NCBI RefSeq assembly: GCF_000381885.1
Contig: NZ_KB907219.1
Location: 1 to 64,000, forward strand
DNA from: Actinomadura atramentaria DSM 43919
GTDB lineage: Bacteria; Actinomycetota; Actinomycetes; Streptosporangiales; Streptosporangiaceae
Reading direction: 5' to 3'
DNA length: 64,000 nt
Positions 1 through 8,338 of this stretch are shown one piece after another. The notes under the pieces were generated by a model. The model searched no databases. It was not told where the DNA came from and saw only the letters and a program-made list of their open reading frames with translations. A program made the translations under genes and the position numbers. Position 1 is the stretch's first letter, and the number at the start of each line of letters is the position of its first letter.

Positions 1-32
1 GCTTCGGTGCTTCGGAGGGGTTGGGGTTGGTC

Positions 33-150
33 GTTCGGTGGTTTTGGCGAGAGGGAAACACCCGGTCCCATTCCGAACCCGGAAGTTAAGCCTTTCAGCG
101 CCGATGGTACTGCATGGGGGACTGTGTGGGAGAGTAGGACACCGCCGGAC
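33..150 (+). rRNA. rrf: 5S ribosomal RNA
   Basis: About 118 nt with the conserved actinobacterial 5S core (TTCCGAACCCGGAAGTTAAG at about 70-89, then GCCGATGGTACTGCA and GGGAGAGTAGGAC). The ends were set by helix I: GTTCGGTG at 33-40 pairs with CGCCGGAC at 143-150, allowing G-U pairs. Bases 1-32 are probably 23S-5S spacer, so the 16S and 23S genes should lie left of the window. Confidence 0.95.
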
Positions 151-160
151 TCTTTTTCAG

Positions 161-194
161 TCGAGGGTCGCCTTGTTTTCGAGGCGGCCCTCGA
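161..194 (+). terminator. rRNA operon terminator
   Basis: A 12-bp stem (TCGAGGGTCGCC at 161-172 with GGCGGCCCTCGA at 183-194, one G-U pair) around a 10-nt T-rich loop. It starts 11 nt after the 5S 3' end, with a TCTTTTTC run (151-158) between. Position and shape fit the end of an rrn operon. Confidence 0.8.
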
Positions 195-262
195 CGCATG
201 TATTGGGCCGGCCGAAGTAGGCTGCAAGGGTCCACCGAACGACGAGAACAGTGACGGTTGTG

Positions 263-3232
263 ATGAGCGCGGAAGAGGACGGCCGGGGCGGCGACGACCG
301 GCGAGGCAGGGACGGGGGGCGGGACAAGCCCGCCCGTCGTGGGGGGCAGCCTCGCGGGGACGCGGGTAAGCGCGGCAACGGCGGTCCTCGGGGCGGTGCG
401 CCCCGGTCCGGGGGGTCGGGGGACTCCCGCGGCCGGTCCGGCGGCTACGGCGGATCGCGGGGCGGTCCGCAGGGCCGCTCCTTCTCCGGCGGGCGTCCGG
501 GCGGCGGCCCGCGCCGCGACGACCGGCGCGACGACCGTCGTACGGGCGGCGGCTTCCGCGAGGGCGACCGTCCGGGCGGCGGACCGCGCGACGGGCGCGG
601 GTCCGATCGGCCGTTCCAGCGGCCCGACGACCGGCGCGGCCAGGGCGGCGACCGGCGCTTCGACGACCGCGGCGGCCGTGGGCCGGGCGGTCCGCGCCAG
701 GGCGGCGGCGACCGGCGGTTCCAGGGCCGGCCGGGCGACCGCGACGACCGGCGTCCCTACAACTCCGGCGGCGACCGCTACGAGCGCGGCGGTCCGCGCG
801 ACGATCGCGGCGGCCGCGGCCCCGGCGGGCCGCGCCACGACAACGGCTCGGGCCGTCCGCAGGGCGGCTTCCGCGGCGGCGACCGCTCCGGGCGGTTCGA
901 GGACCGGCGCAGACCGGGCGGTCCCCGGTTCGCAGGCCGCGACGACCGGCGGGGGTCGGGCGGCCCGCGCGGTGATCGGCGCGACGACCGTCCCGGGAGC
1001 TCCGGCGACCGCCGTGGCCCGGGACCGCGTTTCGAGCGCCGCGACGAGCGCGGCGGCGGGTTCGATGACCGGCGTGGGTCGGGTGGCCCCCGGTTCGAGC
1101 GCCGTGACGACCGTGGCGAGCAGCGTGGACCCGGCGGGCCGCGTTTCGAGCGCCGTGATGACCGTGGCGATCGGCGCGGGCCGAGCGGCCCTCGGTTCGA
1201 GCGCCGCGATGACCGTGGCGAGTGGCGCGGCCCCGGCGGCCCCCGCTTCGAGTCGCGCGACGGTGGCGACCGCAAGTTCGAGCGGCGCGACGATCGCGAT
1301 GACCGGCGCGGGTCGGGTGGTCCGCGTTTCGAGCGCCGGGACGACCGCGGTGGACAGCGCGGATCGGGCGGACCGCGGTTCGAGCGTCGAGACGATCGTG
1401 GTGACCGGCGTGGGTCGAGTGGTCCCCGGTTCGAGCGTCGGGACGATCGTGGTGAGCAGCGTGGATCGGGTGGTCCGCAGTTCGAGCGGCGCGACGATCG
1501 CGGTGAGCGGCGTGGACCTGGTGGCCCGCGCTTTGAGCGTCGGGACGACCGTGGTGAGCGGCGTGGGCCGGGTGGTCCCCGGTTCGAGCGTCGGGACGAC
1601 CGTGGTGAGCGGCGTGGGCCGGGTGGTCCCCGGTTCGAGCGGCGCGATGACCGTGGTGGCCAGCGTGGCTCGGGTGGTCCGCGTTTTGAGCGGCGTGACG
1701 ATCGCGGGGAGGGGCGTGGGCCTGGCGGCCCGCGTTTCGAGCGTCGGGACGATCGTGGTGAGCGGCGTGGGCCGGGTGGTCCCCGGTTCGAGCGGCGGGA
1801 CGACCGCGGGGGGCGGTCGGATGAGCGGCGCGGGCCCGGTGGGCCTCGGTCGGATCGCCGGGACGACCGGCGTTCGGACCGGCCGTCCTTCCGGGGCGAC
1901 GACCGGCGGCCGGGGAAGCCGTGGCGTGAGCGCGGGGAGGACCGCGACCGGTCCGGTCGGCCGTACGAGCGGCGCGGGCGGGACGCGGAGAGCCGCGAGC
2001 CCGCCGAGCCGAAGCACGACGACCCGGTGCTGCCCGACGACGTCACCGGCGACGAACTGGACGCCGACGCGCGCGCGGGACTGCGGTCGCTGCCGAAGGA
2101 CCTCGCGACGCGCGTCGCCCGCCACCTGGTGATGGCCGGGCGGCTCGCGGACGAGGACGCCGAGCGCGCGTACGCGCACGCCCGGGCGGCGCGCCGCGTC
2201 GCGTCCCGCGTCGGCATCGTCCGGGAGGCCGCCGGGCTCGCCGCCTATCACGCCGGGGAGTGGTCGGAGGCACTCGCGGAACTGCGGGCGGCCCGCCGCC
2301 TCGGCGCGGGCGACGACTCGTACCTGCCCGTCATGGCGGACAGCGAGCGCGGGCTCGGCCGCCCCGAGCGCGCGCTCGACCTCGTCAAGTCGCCCGACGC
2401 GGACCGGCTGGACGACGCGACGCGCGTCGAGCTGCGGATCGTGGAGTCCGGCGCGCGCCGCGACCTGGAGCAGTACGACGCCGCCGTCGTCACGCTCCAG
2501 ATCCCCGAGCTGCGGGACCGGCGGCTGCGGCCGTGGTCGGCGCGGCTGTTCTACGCGTACGCCGACGCGCTCGTCGAGGCGGGCCGTGACGAGGAGGCGT
2601 CGGACTGGTTCGCGCGCGCCGCGGCGGCCGACCGCGACGCCGAGACCGACGCGGCCGAGCGGTACGCCGAGCTGGAGGGCCTGGAGATCGTCGACACCGA
2701 GGAGGAGGACGGCGAGACGCCGGCCGCCGGCGAGGGGGCTGACGACGTCGCGTCCGTGATCGAGGAGACCGCGGCCGAGGCCGCCGGTCCCGCCGACGAC
2801 TCGGGTGAAACCGGCGAGGGGGCCGACGATGTCGCGCCCGTTGCCGAGCGGACCGCGGTCGAGGACGCCGGAGATGCGGGCGAGGACGTCGCTGCCGTAG
2901 AGGCCGAGGCGGCCGCGGACGTCCCGCCTGCGGTCGAGGCGGCCGCGGTCGATGAGATCGTGGTCGAGGAAGCCGTGGTCGAGGACGGCACGGCGGAAGA
3001 CGTCGTGGTCGAGGAGACGGTCGTCGTGGCCGAGCCCGGCGATGCCGCGTCCGCCGAGCCCGAGATCGCCGTCGAGACCGTGATCGACCCCGTGGCGTTC
3101 GAGTTCAAGCCCGAGGTCACCGTGTCGCCCGAGCCCGTCGACGACGTCGCGGCCGAGGCCCCGGCGGTGTTCCTGGAGCCCGAGCCGGCGCCGGAGCCGA
3201 AGCGCGACCCGGACGAGCGTCCCGGCGAGTGA
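263..3232 (+). CDS. Arg/Gly/Asp-repeat protein with TPR-like core and acidic tail
   Basis: A 989-residue protein in three parts. Residues 1 to about 585 are low-complexity and predicted disordered, rich in R, G, D and P, with about 16 copies of a 17-residue unit of the form FERRDDRGERRGPGGPR (residues 257-529). Residues about 590-805 are helical and Ala/Leu-rich with TPR-like pairs (for example AAYHAGEWSEALAELRAARR). Residues about 810-989 are dominated by Glu, Asp, Val and Ala. TPR proteins of this kind are widespread in actinomycetes, but their function is not established. The basic RG-rich arm suggests RNA or nucleic-acid binding and the acidic tail could balance it; that is inference. The ATG at 263 was chosen; an in-frame GTG at 251 would add four residues, and neither has a strong ribosome site. 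It lies 113 nt after the 5S gene and ends at a strong terminator, so it is probably transcribed alone. Confidence 0.8.
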   Translation: MSAEEDGRGGDDRRGRDGGRDKPARRGGQPRGDAGKRGNGGPRGGAPRSGGSGDSRGRSGGYGGSRGGPQGRSFSGGRPGGGPRRDDRRDDRRTGGGFREGDRPGGGPRDGRGSDRPFQRPDDRRGQGGDRRFDDRGGRGPGGPRQGGGDRRFQGRPGDRDDRRPYNSGGDRYERGGPRDDRGGRGPGGPRHDNGSGRPQGGFRGGDRSGRFEDRRRPGGPRFAGRDDRRGSGGPRGDRRDDRPGSSGDRRGPGPRFERRDERGGGFDDRRGSGGPRFERRDDRGEQRGPGGPRFERRDDRGDRRGPSGPRFERRDDRGEWRGPGGPRFESRDGGDRKFERRDDRDDRRGSGGPRFERRDDRGGQRGSGGPRFERRDDRGDRRGSSGPRFERRDDRGEQRGSGGPQFERRDDRGERRGPGGPRFERRDDRGERRGPGGPRFERRDDRGERRGPGGPRFERRDDRGGQRGSGGPRFERRDDRGEGRGPGGPRFERRDDRGERRGPGGPRFERRDDRGGRSDERRGPGGPRSDRRDDRRSDRPSFRGDDRRPGKPWRERGEDRDRSGRPYERRGRDAESREPAEPKHDDPVLPDDVTGDELDADARAGLRSLPKDLATRVARHLVMAGRLADEDAERAYAHARAARRVASRVGIVREAAGLAAYHAGEWSEALAELRAARRLGAGDDSYLPVMADSERGLGRPERALDLVKSPDADRLDDATRVELRIVESGARRDLEQYDAAVVTLQIPELRDRRLRPWSARLFYAYADALVEAGRDEEASDWFARAAAADRDAETDAAERYAELEGLEIVDTEEEDGETPAAGEGADDVASVIEETAAEAAGPADDSGETGEGADDVAPVAERTAVEDAGDAGEDVAAVEAEAAADVPPAVEAAAVDEIVVEEAVVEDGTAEDVVVEETVVVAEPGDAASAEPEIAVETVIDPVAFEFKPEVTVSPEPVDDVAAEAPAVFLEPEPAPEPKRDPDERPGE
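1031..1849 (+). repeat. 51-bp in-frame tandem repeat array
   Basis: About 16 tandem units of 51 bp (17 codons), each starting TTCGAG and encoding FERRDDRG-like units; a few are longer or interrupted, for example near 1250-1300. Units from about 1500 to 1680 are nearly identical at DNA level and use GGT and CGT codons that the flanks avoid, which points to recent unit duplication. Confidence 0.9.
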
Positions 3233-3237
3233 CGAGC

Positions 3238-3272
3238 GAACAGCCCCCAGGCCGACGGCCCGGGGGCTGTTC
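3238..3272. terminator. bidirectional terminator between convergent genes
   Basis: GAACAGCCCCC (3238-3248) pairs perfectly with GGGGGCTGTTC (3262-3272), 11 bp, with a smaller GGCC/GGCC pairing inside the loop. It sits 5 nt after the stop of the repeat protein and 12 nt from the end of the opposing MBL gene (3285), so it can serve both strands. The A-rich 5' flank and the T's after the stem support this. Confidence 0.75.
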
Positions 3273-3284
3273 TGTTCACGGCGG

Positions 3285-4217
3285 TCAGGCGTGCCGGGCG
3301 AGCGCGTGCATGATCCCGGTGACGTTGCTGTGGTCGCTGTTGAGCACCTGGTACTTCTCGGCGATCTCCGGGTCGATGTCGTCCTGGGTGATGCGGTAGC
3401 GGTCGTTCGTGCGCTCCTGGACCATCGCGACGGCGTGGTCGACGTCCAGTCCCGCGTCCTGGGCGTCGCGGACGGCGTCCACCCACACGCGCAGTTCCTC
3501 GGCGGAGCGGTCCAGCGTGTCCTCGACCTCCGCGACCGGCCCGTAGTGGGCGAACAGCAGCCGCTGCGGCTGGAGGGACGCGAAGCGGCGCAGGGACGCC
3601 AGCGCGGTGTCGAGGTCGAAGTCCGGCGGCGGCGTCGCGGGCCGGACGTCGGCGGTCTCGGGCAGGTAGACGCCCGCCGCGTCCCCGACGTACAGGTCCC
3701 CGGTGGCCGAGTCCATCAGCCCGACGTGGTGCTTGGCGTGCCCCGGCGAGTAGTGGGACTCCAGGCGGCGGCCGCCGCCGAGGTCGATGACGCCGGTGTC
3801 GTCCACGGCGCGGATGCGCGCGGCGTCGGTCGGCTTCAGCTCGCCGAACAGGACGTCGAGCGCGTCGCCGTAGACCATGCGGGCGCTGCGCATCAGCCGT
3901 TCCGGCGACGCCAGGTGGCGGGCGCCCTTCTCGTGGACGACGACCTCCGCGCCGGGGTACATGGCGGCGATGTCGCCGACGCCTCCGGCGTGGTCGAGGT
4001 GGATGTGGGTGACGACCACGGTCGCGAGGTCGGACGCGCCGACGCCGAGTTCGGTCAGCGCGGCCTGGACGGTCGGCGCCGATCCGGACGTCCCCGGCTC
4101 CACCAGGCAGGGCCGGTCGGACAGGATCAGGTACCCGGCCGTGATCCCCGCGTACCCGGCCATCCGGGTGTCGATCTCGTAGACGTTCCCGCCGAGCGGG
4201 GTGATCGTGGTCTCCAT
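3285..4217 (-). CDS. MBL-fold metallo-hydrolase
   Basis: A 310-residue metallo-beta-lactamase-fold hydrolase starting METTITPLGGNVYEIDTRM. The metal site HIHLDHAGG (HxHxDH) lies about 95 residues in, with further conserved His/Asp in SPGHAKHHVG, VGDAAG and LFAHYGP. The C-terminal 90 residues are a helical extension seen in glyoxalase-II-like and quorum-lactonase-like members. The substrate cannot be told from sequence. The start at 4217 was preferred over an upstream in-frame start at 4295 because the extra 26 residues are low-complexity and would overlap the gene upstream. It begins 28 nt after the DUF1015 gene's stop on the same strand, so the two are probably co-transcribed. Confidence 0.85.
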   Translation of the reverse strand: METTITPLGGNVYEIDTRMAGYAGITAGYLILSDRPCLVEPGTSGSAPTVQAALTELGVGASDLATVVVTHIHLDHAGGVGDIAAMYPGAEVVVHEKGARHLASPERLMRSARMVYGDALDVLFGELKPTDAARIRAVDDTGVIDLGGGRRLESHYSPGHAKHHVGLMDSATGDLYVGDAAGVYLPETADVRPATPPPDFDLDTALASLRRFASLQPQRLLFAHYGPVAEVEDTLDRSAEELRVWVDAVRDAQDAGLDVDHAVAMVQERTNDRYRITQDDIDPEIAEKYQVLNSDHSNVTGIMHALARHA

Positions 4218-4245
4218 GCGTCGATCCTCGCTCTCCGGCGGCGGG

Positions 4246-5616
4246 TTATCCACAGTTCCCGGACGGGTTTCCGGCGGGGTCGTCCGCCGGGTCATCGTGG
4301 TCCGGGAGGTCGAGCAGGCGCAGGACGAGGCCGCTGCGGGGCTTGGGGCCGAAGGAGGTGGACTTGCGGGGGACGCGCTCGCCGCGCGCGGCGAGCGCGG
4401 TCACGTCCTCGACGGACAGGGGGTTGAGCAGCACCGCCGTGCCGCCGGTCGCGCGGGCGAGGTCGAGCGCGGCGCGCGGGTCGTCGTGGACGATCTCGAC
4501 GGCGCTCGCGGGCAGGTCCCAGACGTCCGCGATGAGGAGCCGGTCGAGGACGGTCGTGTTCAGCGAGCGCAGGAGAGGGGAGGCGTCGGGCGGCAGGACC
4601 CGGGCGAGCCGCGCCGGGTCCGGGTCGGTGAGCAGGTGGAGGTCGTCCGGGCCGCCGAGCAGGAACGCGGGGCCGCGCGCGGCGGCCAGTGCGGCGAGTC
4701 CGGTGTCCGGGTCGGGCTGCGGCGCGACGGTGAACGCCGTGCGGGCGGCTGCCGCGGCGCGCTCGGGCGGGAGGCCGGGCACGACGCGGTGGATCGCGCT
4801 GAGGCGCGGCGGGTAGCGGGTCGAGTCGACGAGGAGGGCCATGCCGTAGTCGCAGGGGCCGGGGCCGTCCTGGCGGGCTTGGAGCAGGCGGTACGTGGCG
4901 TACCGGTGGTGTCCGTCGGCGATGAGCGCGCGGCGGGGGAGGAGGTCGCGGGCGATCTCGGCGTGCAGCCGCGGGTCGGTGATGCTCCAGAGGCGGTGCG
5001 TGAGGCCGTCGCGGTCGAGGAACGCGACGAGCGGATCGGCGTCCGCCGCGCGGTCGACGATCGCGGCGGTGGCCGCGCCGCCCTCGTAGGTGAGCAGGAT
5101 CGGTTCCAGGTTCGCGCGGGTCGCGGTCATCAGCGCGAGGCGGTCGCGGACGGGGCCGGGGTAGACGTTCTCGTGCGGCAGGACGACGCCGTCGCCCTCC
5201 GCGCGCAGGCCCAGCGCGCCGATCAGGCCGCGCTGGAGGACGCGCGCGCCCTCGGCGGCCTCGTACACGTACAGGGCCGGGCGGTCGTCGGGGGCCAGCG
5301 AGCCGTCGGCCAGCCAGCGGCGCAGCGTCGCGGCGGCCTCGGCGTGGTCGGCGCCCGCCGCGCGGGACCGGATGAGGCGCGCGACGTTGTGGCCGTCGCC
5401 GTCCAGCAGCGCGCGGACGGCCTGGTCGTCGATGAGGTCGTACGGCGGGCTGGTCACGGCCGCGAGGCCGCCGACGCGGCGCGGGTCGAAGCGCACGCCC
5501 CGGAACGGGGCGAGGACGAGACCGGCGGCGGCGCGCGGGTCCGGTGCCCCGAACGCCCGCGCGCTGAATTCCTCCGGACTCGATCCGGAAGGGAGATCGC
5601 CGTTCACCGTGGGCAT
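4246..5616 (-). CDS. DUF1015 family protein
   Basis: A 456-residue protein matching the DUF1015 family: an N-terminal LAPFRGVRFDPRRVGGLAAV segment leading to SPPYDLIDD, a central RLIRS region, and the family hallmark DGHHRYATYRLL. The family is common in bacteria and has no established biochemical role; a kinase or serine-metabolism link has been suggested for some members but cannot be confirmed here. The longer open frame to 5862 overlaps the promoter region and start of the divergent TPR gene, so the ATG at 5616 (MPTVNGDLPS) was chosen. Divergent from the gene at 5690, leaving a 73-nt shared control region. Confidence 0.85.
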   Translation of the reverse strand: MPTVNGDLPSGSSPEEFSARAFGAPDPRAAAGLVLAPFRGVRFDPRRVGGLAAVTSPPYDLIDDQAVRALLDGDGHNVARLIRSRAAGADHAEAAATLRRWLADGSLAPDDRPALYVYEAAEGARVLQRGLIGALGLRAEGDGVVLPHENVYPGPVRDRLALMTATRANLEPILLTYEGGAATAAIVDRAADADPLVAFLDRDGLTHRLWSITDPRLHAEIARDLLPRRALIADGHHRYATYRLLQARQDGPGPCDYGMALLVDSTRYPPRLSAIHRVVPGLPPERAAAAARTAFTVAPQPDPDTGLAALAAARGPAFLLGGPDDLHLLTDPDPARLARVLPPDASPLLRSLNTTVLDRLLIADVWDLPASAVEIVHDDPRAALDLARATGGTAVLLNPLSVEDVTALAARGERVPRKSTSFGPKPRSGLVLRLLDLPDHDDPADDPAGNPSGNCG

Positions 5617-5689
5617 GCTATTCACCGGCGGCCCCCCGGTCCCCGGGCGGGTACCGTCGAAGAGATCCAGAGTCGCAGGGGAGGTCCAT

Positions 5690-6115
5690 ATGAATTCCCA
5701 AGGACCGCAACGGCCGGAGGATTCCCCGGACGAGCATCCCCCCGAGGGCGGCGTGTACGAGTGGTACACCCGCGGGCTCGTCCTGCTGAGATCGGGCAGC
5801 GCGGCGGCGGCGCTGCAGCTCCTGTCCCGGGCGGCCGAGGCCGAGCCCGAGTCCCGCAGCATCCGGGAGGCGCTGGCGCGCGCGCAGTTCGGGGCGCGCC
5901 GGTTCGACGACGCCGCCGCGAGCTTCCGTTCGATCGTCGCCGACGACCCCGCCGAGGACTACGCCCTGTTCGGCCTCGGCCTGGCCCTGAGCCGGATGGG
6001 CGAGTTCCGCGCCGCCGTGGAGCCGCTGGCCCTCGCGGCCGCGATGCGGCCGGAGAACAGGGACTACGCGAACGCGCTCCGGCACGTCCGCGCGACCCTC
6101 GCCGCCCGCGACTGA
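5690..6115 (+). CDS. small TPR-repeat protein
   Basis: A 141-residue soluble protein starting MNSQGPQRPEDSPDEHPPEGG. After a charged 20-residue leader come about three TPR-like helix pairs (YTRGLVLLRSGSAAAALQLL, then REALARAQFGARRFDDAAAS, then LFGLGLALSRMGEFRAAVEP). Probably a protein-interaction scaffold with no catalytic motif. The start is supported by GGGGAGG at about 5678-5684, 5-6 nt before the ATG. In many actinomycetes a TPR gene of this size sits just before the HAD phosphatase-tlyA-nadK-recN group, as it does here. Confidence 0.85.
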   Translation: MNSQGPQRPEDSPDEHPPEGGVYEWYTRGLVLLRSGSAAAALQLLSRAAEAEPESRSIREALARAQFGARRFDDAAASFRSIVADDPAEDYALFGLGLALSRMGEFRAAVEPLALAAAMRPENRDYANALRHVRATLAARD

Positions 6116-6559
6116 CCCCCGACCCGAATCCCCGTCCCGACCGATCCTCCCGGCCGATCCGACCCCCTGACCCGATTCTTCCGCCCGAACTCCCTGGCCG
6201 TTTCCCCCAAGGCCCCGCGCCCCCGGCCGTTCTCTCCGACTGAGACTCCGGCCGATCGTCCGGCTGCGCGTTCCGCGGCCCGTGTCGTCGTCTTTCGTTC
6301 GAGTGGAGCGGACTCCGCGGTGGGGCCGGTGGTTTCGATCATTTTGTGATCGGGTGATGTGTGATGCGTGTCATGTCCCGTCCGGGGGCGGGAGCGGTCG
6401 GCGGGTGCGTGGGGGCGGGGCGTTGCTGGTGGCGGGTGGTGGGGACGGGCGGGGTGGGGCGGTGGAGCGTTCCGGGCGGGGCCGGGGCGGCGGCGGACGG
6501 GATGGTGAGATGGGACCGTGAGCCGGGTCACCGGGCCGCCAGCCAAGGGATGGGGTGCC
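6116..6559. other. 444-bp gene-free spacer
   Basis: No convincing gene. The first half (6116-6240) is C-rich with a degenerate recurring CCGATCC/CCGACC theme. A small perfect inverted repeat, CGATCA (6336-6341) and TGATCG (6347-6352) around TTTTG, lies in the least GC-rich part and could be an operator or promoter element for the HAD gene. The last 150 bp are G-rich. Confidence 0.5.
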
Positions 6560-7564
6560 ATGAGAGCGTCCGACGGACCGCTCAGCGAGGTCTACGACGT
6601 CGCGCTGCTCGACCTCGACGGGGTCGTGTACCGGGGCCACCGGCCCGTTCCGGGAGCCGCCGAGGCGCTCGCCAAGGCCCGCGCCGCCGGGCAGCGGCTC
6701 GCGTTCGTGACCAACAACGCGTCGCGCACGCCGTCCGCGGTGGCGACGCTGCTGCGCGAGGTGGGCGTCCCGGCCGACCCCGCCGACGTGGTGACGTCCG
6801 CGCAGGCCGCCGCGTCGCTGCTGGCCGAGCGGCTGCCCGCCGGGTCCGCCGTGCTCGTCGTCGGCGGCGCGGCCCTGCGCCGCGCCCTGCACGCCCGGGG
6901 CCTGCGCCCGGTGTCGCTGGCCGCCGAGCGGCCCGCCGCCGTCGTGCAGGGCTTCGACCCCGGCCTCGACTACGGGCTGATCGCGGAGGGCGCGAAGGCG
7001 GTGCTGGCCGGGGCGCTGTTCGTCGGCTCCAACGGGGACCGGACGATCCCCGGCGCGGACGGCCGCCTCAAGCCGGGCAACGGCTCGCTGCTGCAGGTCA
7101 TCCGCACCGCGACGGGCGTGGACCCGATCGTCACCGGCAAGCCCGAGCGCCCCCTGCACCGCGAGTCCGTGGAGCGCACCGGGGCGGAGCGCCCGCTCAT
7201 CGTCGGGGACCGCCTGGACACCGACATCGAGGGCGCGCACAAGGGCGGCGCCGACAGCCTGCTGGTGTTCACCGGCGTCACCGGCGTCCGGGAGGCGCTG
7301 ACGGCCCGCCCCGACCACCGCCCGACGTTCCTGGCCGCCGACCTCGGCGGGCTCCTGACCGCGCACCCGGGCGTCGACCGGGCGGGCGACGCGTGGCGCT
7401 GCGCGGGCTGGACCGCGCGCCGCGCCGGGGACGTCCTGGACGTGACCGGCGCGGGCGACCCCTACGACGGCCTGCGCGCCCTGGCCGCCGCGTGCTGGCG
7501 CGACGACGCGCCGGTCGGCGCGGCCGCGCTGGACGGGCCGCTCGCCGTCCTCGGCCTCGGCTGA
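6560..7564 (+). CDS. HAD-IIA (NagD-like) sugar or nucleotide phosphatase
   Basis: A 334-residue HAD-superfamily hydrolase of subfamily IIA. Motif I is LLDLDGVVYRG near residue 16, followed by motif II FVTNNASRTPSAVATLL; the conserved Lys region is VTGKPERPLH, and motif III is IVGDRLDTDIEGAHKGG. Members are cytosolic Mg-dependent phosphatases; the actual substrate is unknown. The last 80 residues (from about 255) are a non-catalytic extension. The ATG at 6560 has AAGGGA (6545-6550) upstream; a GTG at 6518 in frame is less likely. The conserved position before tlyA-nadK-recN is typical for actinobacteria. Confidence 0.9.
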   Translation: MRASDGPLSEVYDVALLDLDGVVYRGHRPVPGAAEALAKARAAGQRLAFVTNNASRTPSAVATLLREVGVPADPADVVTSAQAAASLLAERLPAGSAVLVVGGAALRRALHARGLRPVSLAAERPAAVVQGFDPGLDYGLIAEGAKAVLAGALFVGSNGDRTIPGADGRLKPGNGSLLQVIRTATGVDPIVTGKPERPLHRESVERTGAERPLIVGDRLDTDIEGAHKGGADSLLVFTGVTGVREALTARPDHRPTFLAADLGGLLTAHPGVDRAGDAWRCAGWTARRAGDVLDVTGAGDPYDGLRALAAACWRDDAPVGAAALDGPLAVLGLG

Positions 7565-7594
7565 CGCCCGGCCCGGGCGCCCGCACACGGACGT

Positions 7595-7936
7595 TCAGAG
7601 GACCTTGCGCAGCCGCAGCAGGTCGGTGAAGCTCGCCTCGACCTTCAGCCGCCCGGCGGCCCACGCCCGCGCCGGGTGCAGGCGCTCGTCGGCGAGCGCG
7701 ACCAGGTCGTCGCTGCCGACCGTCAGCCGCACCTGCGCGGCGCGCGGGTCCTCGTCGGGCGTGAACGGGTCCAGGCCCCCGGCGTGCAGCCGGGTGCGGT
7801 ACGCGACGCCGAGGTCGGGCACGCGGCAGGAGACGGTGCGCTCCACGACGTGCTCGGCGAACGCGTCGGCGTCCACCTCGGCGAGCCGGGCGGCGAGGCG
7901 GCCGAGCGCCGCGCGGCATTCCTCCTCGTTCGCCAT
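7595..7936 (-). CDS. SCP2 sterol-binding-like domain protein
   Basis: A 113-residue single-domain protein, MANEEECRAALGRLAARLAE..., whose second half (VGSDDLVALADERLHPARAW followed by GRLKVEA and a Leu-rich end) has the SCP2 sterol/lipid-carrier pattern. Such small SCP2 proteins occur widely in actinomycetes; the ligand is unknown. The start at 7936 was chosen over 7993 because the extra residues look like untranslated leader. It is convergent with the HAD gene (31 nt apart) and divergent from the small gene at 8051. Confidence 0.75.
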   Translation of the reverse strand: MANEEECRAALGRLAARLAEVDADAFAEHVVERTVSCRVPDLGVAYRTRLHAGGLDPFTPDEDPRAAQVRLTVGSDDLVALADERLHPARAWAAGRLKVEASFTDLLRLRKVL

Positions 7937-8050
7937 CAGGCCGTTCCCCCCGTTCGATCGACGACGATCCCCTGCGGGGACGGTAGCGTTCACACCGGGC
8001 CCCAGGCGACTCGCGACCCGCGGTCGGGGCCGTCAGGAGGTGAGACCTTG

Positions 8051-8338
8051 ATGTCCGACGACGCCGCGCCGCCCACCCCCGCCGGCGTGCCCGCGCCCAC
8101 CGGGGACGCGCGCGTCGACGCGGTCCTCGCGCGGCTGCGGGAACTGGCGGGCGCGCCGGTCGCCGCGCACGTGGAGGTCTTCGAGGACGTCCACGCCCGG
8201 CTCCAGGAACTGCTCGGCGGCGACGCCGAGGACAGGGCCGCGGACAGGGCCGCCGACCCGGCCGCCGCGCCGCGCCCGCCGCTGCCGCGCCCGCCCGCGC
8301 CCGGCGCGGTCCGCCCGGTGCCGGGCCCGCGCGCATGA
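8051..8338 (+). CDS. small hypothetical protein, first gene of the tlyA operon
   Basis: A 95-residue protein: about 55 residues likely to form helices (DARVDAVLARLRELAGAPVA, then VEVFEDVHARLQELLGG) followed by an Ala/Pro/Arg-rich tail. It has an excellent ribosome site, AGGAGGTGA (8036-8044), 6 nt before the ATG. Its stop overlaps the tlyA start (ATGA), so the two are translationally coupled. No function is recognised; short proteins of this type regularly precede tlyA in actinobacteria. Confidence 0.75.
   Translation: MSDDAAPPTPAGVPAPTGDARVDAVLARLRELAGAPVAAHVEVFEDVHARLQELLGGDAEDRAADRAADPAAAPRPPLPRPPAPGAVRPVPGPRA

Noticed and set aside
1031..1849. Possible CRISPR array
   Set aside because: Repeats are contiguous, in frame and coding, with no unique spacers and no cas genes nearby.
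95..2251. 718-codon minus-strand frame rich in T/P/L repeats
   Set aside because: Shadow of the 51-bp repeat array of the plus-strand protein; its N-terminal end also runs antisense through the 5S terminator and into 5S.
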